Assembly (NCBI RefSeq): GCF_923079645.1
Contig: NZ_CAKLPY010000001.1
Span: 124,001 to 188,000, forward strand
DNA from: Emticicia aquatica
GTDB lineage: Bacteria; Bacteroidota; Bacteroidia; Cytophagales; Spirosomataceae
DNA length: 64,000 nucleotides
Reading direction: 5' to 3'
Positions 60,866 to 64,000 of the stretch are shown one piece after another. Below the pieces are notes generated by a model that was given only the letters and a program-made list of their open reading frames with translations, did no database searches and had not been told where the DNA came from. A program made the translations under genes and the position numbers. Position 1 is the first letter of the stretch. Each line of letters starts with the position of its first letter.

Positions 60866-61174
60866 TTACGCAATTTCGTCGATTTGGATTTTCGTCAAAT
60901 ACTGACGGTGTCCATTTTTCTTTACGTAACCTTTACGACGCTTTTTCTTGAAAACGATTACTTTTTCGCCTTTCAAATGTTCTAAGATGGTTGCTTTTAC
61001 TGAAGCACCACTAACGACTGGCGTACCTACTGATACTGTTCCGTCGTTGTCAACAAGGAGAACCTTGTCGAATACAAGTGCAGCGTTCACATCTCCTTCT
61101 AACCTGTTGGTATAAAGTGTGCGACCCTTTTCAACTTTAAATTGCTGCCCTGCGATTTCTACGATTGCGTACAT
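60866..61174 (-). CDS. rplU: 50S ribosomal protein L21
   Basis: 102 residues. Y-A-I-V-E-I-A-G-Q-Q-F-K-V-E-K-G, V-L-L-V-D-N-D-G-T, and the RNA-binding end F-K-K-K-R-R-K-G-Y-V-K-K-N-G-H-R-Q are typical of L21, which binds 23S rRNA. First gene of the rplU-rpmA pair, with a good promoter upstream on the minus strand. The 143-base gap to rpmA is rather long for this pair and shows no hairpin. Confidence 0.97.
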   Translation of the reverse strand: MYAIVEIAGQQFKVEKGRTLYTNRLEGDVNAALVFDKVLLVDNDGTVSVGTPVVSGASVKATILEHLKGEKVIVFKKKRRKGYVKKNGHRQYLTKIQIDEIA

Positions 61175-61257
61175 GTTTTTGAATTATAATTGACAATTAT
61201 CTAATTTGAACTTCCCGAAAATCGTTTTTCGACTTGAAAGAACACTATTTCGGGCTG

Positions 61258-61288
61258 CAAAGATAAGTATATAATTTTATTTTTCAAA
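61258..61288 (-). promoter_or_regulatory. Bacteroidota-type promoter of rplU-rpmA
   Basis: On the minus strand TTTG (61288-61285), 19 bases, then tatctttg (61265-61258), an exact TAnnTTTG. Transcription would start near 61252, about 78 bases before the rplU ATG. Confidence 0.7.
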
Positions 61289-61364
61289 CTATTGCTTTAT
61301 TTGATTTTATTTATCAAATTGTATTCAAATTATTATTCGTTATCTTATTTAACTCCTAACATTT

Positions 61365-61802
61365 ATGAAAATCCGTCAAATTATTCAAGGAAAAAAGATT
61401 AACGCCCTTTTTTCGGTCACATCCGATACAACAGTTTACAATGCTTTGGTCGAAATGGCTAACAAAAATATTGGGGCGGTATTGGTCATTGATGAAGGAA
61501 AACTTTCAGGGATTTTTTCAGAGCGTGATTATGCTCGTAAAATTGTATTGAAGGGCTTACATTCAGAAGAAACATTGGTAAAAGATGTAATGACAGCGAA
61601 TGTAATTACGATTGAAATGGAGGATAAATTGGAATTAGCGATGCAAATAATGTCAGAAAGACATATTCGCCATTTACCTGTATTGGAAAATGGTGTTTTA
61701 TCCGGTATTATTTCGATTAATGATGTAGTTTCATCAATTATAAAAGAACAAAAGGCTCAAATCGAATCTTTACAAGGCTACATTTCAGGAAATTATGCTT
61801 GA
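61365..61802 (+). CDS. two-CBS-domain protein
   Basis: 145 residues, soluble. Two CBS modules: about 8-62 (V-Y-N-A-L-V-E-M-A-N-K-N-I-G-A-V-L-V-I-D-E-G-K-L-S-G-I-F-S-E-R-D-Y-A) and about 70-128 (M-T-A-N-V-I-T-I...A-M-Q-I-M-S-E-R-H-I-R-H-L-P-V-L-E-N-G-V-L-S-G-I-I-S-I-N-D-V-V). CBS pairs bind adenosine nucleotides and regulate partners; a stand-alone pair has an unknown target. The S-E-R-D-Y and S-I-N-D-V ends carry the Asp residues that contact ribose. It is divergent from rplU. Confidence 0.9.
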   Translation: MKIRQIIQGKKINALFSVTSDTTVYNALVEMANKNIGAVLVIDEGKLSGIFSERDYARKIVLKGLHSEETLVKDVMTANVITIEMEDKLELAMQIMSERHIRHLPVLENGVLSGIISINDVVSSIIKEQKAQIESLQGYISGNYA

Positions 61803-61822
61803 TGAAAAAATTGAAGATTTTT

Positions 61823-61857
61823 AAGCTGTATGATATTTTATCATACAGCTTTTTTTC
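61823..61857 (+). terminator. intrinsic terminator after the CBS gene, inside the 3' end of YhhN
   Basis: A 13-bp perfect stem (61823-61835 with 61839-61851), 3-base loop, then T's. It overlaps the stop codon (61841) and last codons of the convergent YhhN gene. Confidence 0.85.
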
Positions 61858-62494
61858 TGCCCAAAAGTACTCCTTCCACAATCAAATATTGAGCTAAAAT
61901 GTATGTTGCCATTATCAAAATATCAGGAAAAGGAATGGCAAATGCAAACTTATTAATGGCAATGAGTGAGTCTGAAATGATAAACGAAATAGCCCCAATA
62001 AGTACAAATTGATAACTTTTTGTGTTGGTTTGTCTTTCCATGGCCTTAATTCCCATCAATGTAATTGCTAGAGAATAAACTAAAATTGGAATCTTAAAAT
62101 CGGCAGGTATTTTACTTATAAGTATATTCAATAAAACTACTGTGTAGAGTAAAAAGGGTAAACGCTTTAAATATTGTACTTTGTTTTCTTTTTGAAAAAT
62201 AATGGTATAAGTAACCTGAGCTACTAAAAATGAACCTAATCCTAATAAAAAGAAATTTGGATTTTGTCTTTGAAACATCAAAAATGTATCTCCAAAACAC
62301 GAAAAAAGCAAGGCTGCTAACATCAATTTATCAACGAGAATGAGGTCATTTTTAGCTTTTAGAAAATAAAAAATACCCAAAGAAATCATCAATATTGGTT
62401 TAGTAAAATAGTTTAGCCAATCAATGTTGGTAAAACCCGCCACAATATTGATTGTGCCAAGTACGAAATAAAAAATAGTTTGATTACGAGTCAT
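61841..62494 (-). CDS. YhhN family membrane protein (lysoplasmalogenase-like)
   Basis: 217 residues from the ATG at 62494; an in-frame start at 62521 is also possible. Eight hydrophobic segments cover nearly all of it. Family marks are Y-F-T-K-P-I-L-M, F-S-C-F-G-D-T-F-L-M-F, and F-I-I-S-D-S-L-I-A-I-N-K-F with the two membrane Asp residues. YhhN/TMEM86 members hydrolyse the vinyl ether of lysoplasmalogens; whether plasmalogens occur in this organism is unknown. Its start overlaps the end of the M28 peptidase gene by 11 bases, indicating one operon. Confidence 0.87.
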   Translation of the reverse strand: MTRNQTIFYFVLGTINIVAGFTNIDWLNYFTKPILMISLGIFYFLKAKNDLILVDKLMLAALLFSCFGDTFLMFQRQNPNFFLLGLGSFLVAQVTYTIIFQKENKVQYLKRLPFLLYTVVLLNILISKIPADFKIPILVYSLAITLMGIKAMERQTNTKSYQFVLIGAISFIISDSLIAINKFAFAIPFPDILIMATYILAQYLIVEGVLLGRKKAV

Positions 62495-63638
62495 GTTTTT
62501 CCGAATTAAGGTTGATTCCAATATTTTCTGCTAAAATAATTGCTGTTTCCATTGGCTTAAAATCTACATTTTGGAGCGTATCAGTTGGTCGGTGAATATT
62601 GGGCATTCTGCCATTTTTATCGAGTGCAGCCAACGTTACTGAAGGTATTCCAGCTCGCTGAAACCAAACCGAATCGAAGTCGGCTGTATGCCAAGCTCCT
62701 GTGCTAACATCTTTTAAATCAACTCTTTGTGAGGTTGTTTTTTTTGCTATTTTAACCAAATCATTATCATACACAATGTTTGACCAGCTTCCTGTTTGAG
62801 TAATGATTTTTAAATCTCCACTACCAAGTGTATCAAAATTTATTAGATAAGTTTGCTTTGTAAATTCTTGGTAATGTTTTTTCATATAAGCTCTTGCTCC
62901 AATCATCCCGACTTCTTCGGCTCCAGTAATAACCAATTCAACATCAAGGTTTTGTAGGTTTTTTGACCAAAGTTTTTGAGCCGTTTCAATGGCTGCTGCA
63001 ACGCCTGTTGCATTGTCGGATGCTCCATTAGAATAACCAAATCTGAAAAAATCTATTGATGCAGTAATGCCCTGTAAAATAAAATAAAAAGCCAAAATAT
63101 TAGCTACTAAAAGCAAAAAGTTGTTTGGTATAATAAACTGAGAAATAGCCAAAAACTGAGCTAATAACATCAAAATTAAACTCATTTTTAGGGATTTTCT
63201 AAAATTTCCAACCATTTCTGGGCGGTAAAGCAACGAAATCGGTGCTGTGTCCCAATGAGCCATTAATATAAGTTTTTTAGCTTTGGGAGTCAGGTTTTTA
63301 GACTTTATAACAAGATTATTAGATTTCACTAAGGGTGGAAAACTCGTTACAGGCGAAGCATACCAATTGAAATAAAGTAGTGCCATCGTCACGAAAATTA
63401 ATGTGATAATTAACCCTACAATCGCAGAAAAATTTAACGCAATCAACCCAGCCGATAAACCCAAAATAAGCCACCAAACAACAGAAATATATGTTTTTGG
63501 CGTGCGAAATGATTCTCTACTAACAGACTGATTAATAAATAGTTGACTCAAAAAATCAAGTACAGGAGCTTCATTTTTTGTCGCTACGCCTCGATTTGGA
63601 AAAGTAGTCAGTTTTTCAACAATTTGTTGAGGTGTCAT
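62484..63638 (-). CDS. membrane-embedded M28 family peptidase
   Basis: 384 residues. The M28 dizinc ligands are all present: H128 (M-A-H-W-D), D208 (G-A-S-D-N-A-T-G), E241/E242 (G-A-E-E-V-G, base and ligand), D269 (N-F-D-T-L-G) and H349 (N-I-H-R-P-T-D). Four transmembrane segments are added: two before the catalytic part (about 50-90) and two (about 150-192) inserted between H128 and D208. So the active site should be held at the membrane. The family includes aminopeptidases. It is upstream of YhhN with an 11-base overlap. Confidence 0.86.
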   Translation of the reverse strand: MTPQQIVEKLTTFPNRGVATKNEAPVLDFLSQLFINQSVSRESFRTPKTYISVVWWLILGLSAGLIALNFSAIVGLIITLIFVTMALLYFNWYASPVTSFPPLVKSNNLVIKSKNLTPKAKKLILMAHWDTAPISLLYRPEMVGNFRKSLKMSLILMLLAQFLAISQFIIPNNFLLLVANILAFYFILQGITASIDFFRFGYSNGASDNATGVAAAIETAQKLWSKNLQNLDVELVITGAEEVGMIGARAYMKKHYQEFTKQTYLINFDTLGSGDLKIITQTGSWSNIVYDNDLVKIAKKTTSQRVDLKDVSTGAWHTADFDSVWFQRAGIPSVTLAALDKNGRMPNIHRPTDTLQNVDFKPMETAIILAENIGINLNSEKHDS

Positions 63639-63738
63639 TATAGTGATAGGTTTTAGGGATTTTGAAGTTAGGTTTTATTCTTTAGGATTTGCTAGAAAAA
63701 TTAACCTACCTAAAGCCGTAATTTGAAACCTAATTATT

Positions 63739-64000
63739 TTATTCTCCGTCGAAAAAAGTATCAATTTCTCGCCAAGACTTGAAGCGTTGGTATCCTTCAA
63801 TTTTTTGATTATGAATGGCATCAAACATAAGTGTTTTTCCTTTGAAAGTACTTAGGTTTTTTTCGTGGTCATCAATTAAATAATCAGCCGAAATAATGCT
63901 TTTATCGCCACAAAGAACAATGTTTTTCCATGAAATAAATGGAAAATGCTCTTCTAACCACTCAATTTTTTCTTTTAATGAATTAGGAAACTCTGTTGCC
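63739..64000 (-). CDS. 5'(3')-deoxyribonucleotidase-like HAD protein, C-terminal part
   Basis: The frame runs in from the right edge to a TAA at 63739-63741, giving the last 86 residues; the N-terminus lies outside the window. It has K-N-I-V-L-C-G-D-K-S-I-I, A-D-Y-L-I-D-D-H-E-K-N-L and F-D-A-I-H-N-Q, the third and fourth HAD motifs of NT5C-type nucleotidases (K and the D-D pair binding Mg). Such enzymes dephosphorylate deoxynucleoside monophosphates. The first motif (D-x-D) cannot be checked here. Confidence 0.78.
   Translation of the reverse strand, partial: ATEFPNSLKEKIEWLEEHFPFISWKNIVLCGDKSIISADYLIDDHEKNLSTFKGKTLMFDAIHNQKIEGYQRFKSWREIDTFFDGE

Noticed and set aside
1..64000. tRNA, rRNA, CRISPR arrays, insertion sequences, toxin-antitoxin or restriction systems
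   Set aside because: I looked for T-loop strings, regular spaced repeats, transposase motifs and small paired genes and found none that I could support.

Overview
The window is low-GC chromosomal DNA (roughly one third G+C by eye) from a Bacteroidota bacterium, most likely of the order Cytophagales (Emticicia/Arcicella/Flectobacillus-like; the genus is a guess). The lineage is supported by a PorP/SprF outer-membrane protein and a metalloprotease with a type IX secretion (T9SS) C-terminal sorting domain. It is also supported by a serine-palmitoyltransferase-like enzyme, a Bacteroidota histone-H1-like protein, a DUF3276/PUR protein, and promoters of the Bacteroidota form TTTG-N19..21-TAnnTTTG. 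I saw no rRNA, tRNA, CRISPR array, insertion sequence or prophage.

Layout. 1-6.2 kb is a carbohydrate patch: a GH78-like alpha-L-rhamnosidase cut by the left edge, a large secreted protein of unknown function and a GH36 alpha-galactosidase. A decayed response-regulator remnant lies between the first two. 6.2-13.4 kb holds an orphan PorP/SprF gene, then the 2-oxoglutarate dehydrogenase cluster sucA-sucB-(DUF4177)-lpdA, whose E2 has two near-identical lipoyl domains. 13.5-24.5 kb holds a membrane glycosyltransferase, a lipoprotein, the T9SS-exported M4 protease, DUF1003, Gfo/Idh/MocA, CAP and fasciclin proteins, a YiaK/DlgD-type 3-dehydro-L-gulonate dehydrogenase and a GATase1-like exported protein. 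24.6-30.1 kb is a minus-strand run: renalase-like oxidoreductase, PAP2 phosphatase, acyl-CoA thioesterase and a 1000-residue repetitive surface protein.

30.7-42.8 kb holds pfkA, a YdcF protein, a TlpA-like thioredoxin, a sialate-O-acetylesterase-like esterase, a biotin carboxylase, the SPT-like synthase, the histone-like protein, a MaoC protein, a GH2 enzyme and a TPR-like secreted protein. 42.9-53.4 kb holds an unknown gene overlapping a divergent miaA, a shortened ThuA-propeller-PKD protein, a degenerate LytS-type kinase lacking its phospho-acceptor histidine, a CaiB/AMACR-type enzyme, a rhodanese-thioredoxin fusion, YitT, an M20 amidohydrolase, a small membrane protein and an Ig-like secreted protein. 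53.6-64 kb holds DUF58, RlpA, DUF3276, ychF, a CarboxypepD_reg-like protein, a Lys-rich exported protein, nfu-mogA, rplU-rpmA, a CBS protein, YhhN, a membrane-embedded M28 peptidase and the 3' end of a 5'-nucleotidase.

Most of the window is ordinary housekeeping and envelope gene content. I do not see a convincing new multi-gene system. The best leads are single genes: the pseudo-histidine-kinase, the compact ThuA protein, the unknown gene coupled to miaA, the secreted unknown beside the glycoside hydrolases, the YadA-head-like repeat adhesin, the duplicated lipoyl domain, and Asn at the usual Mg-binding Asp of PfkA. About twenty intrinsic terminators and four well-formed promoters can be read directly and are listed.
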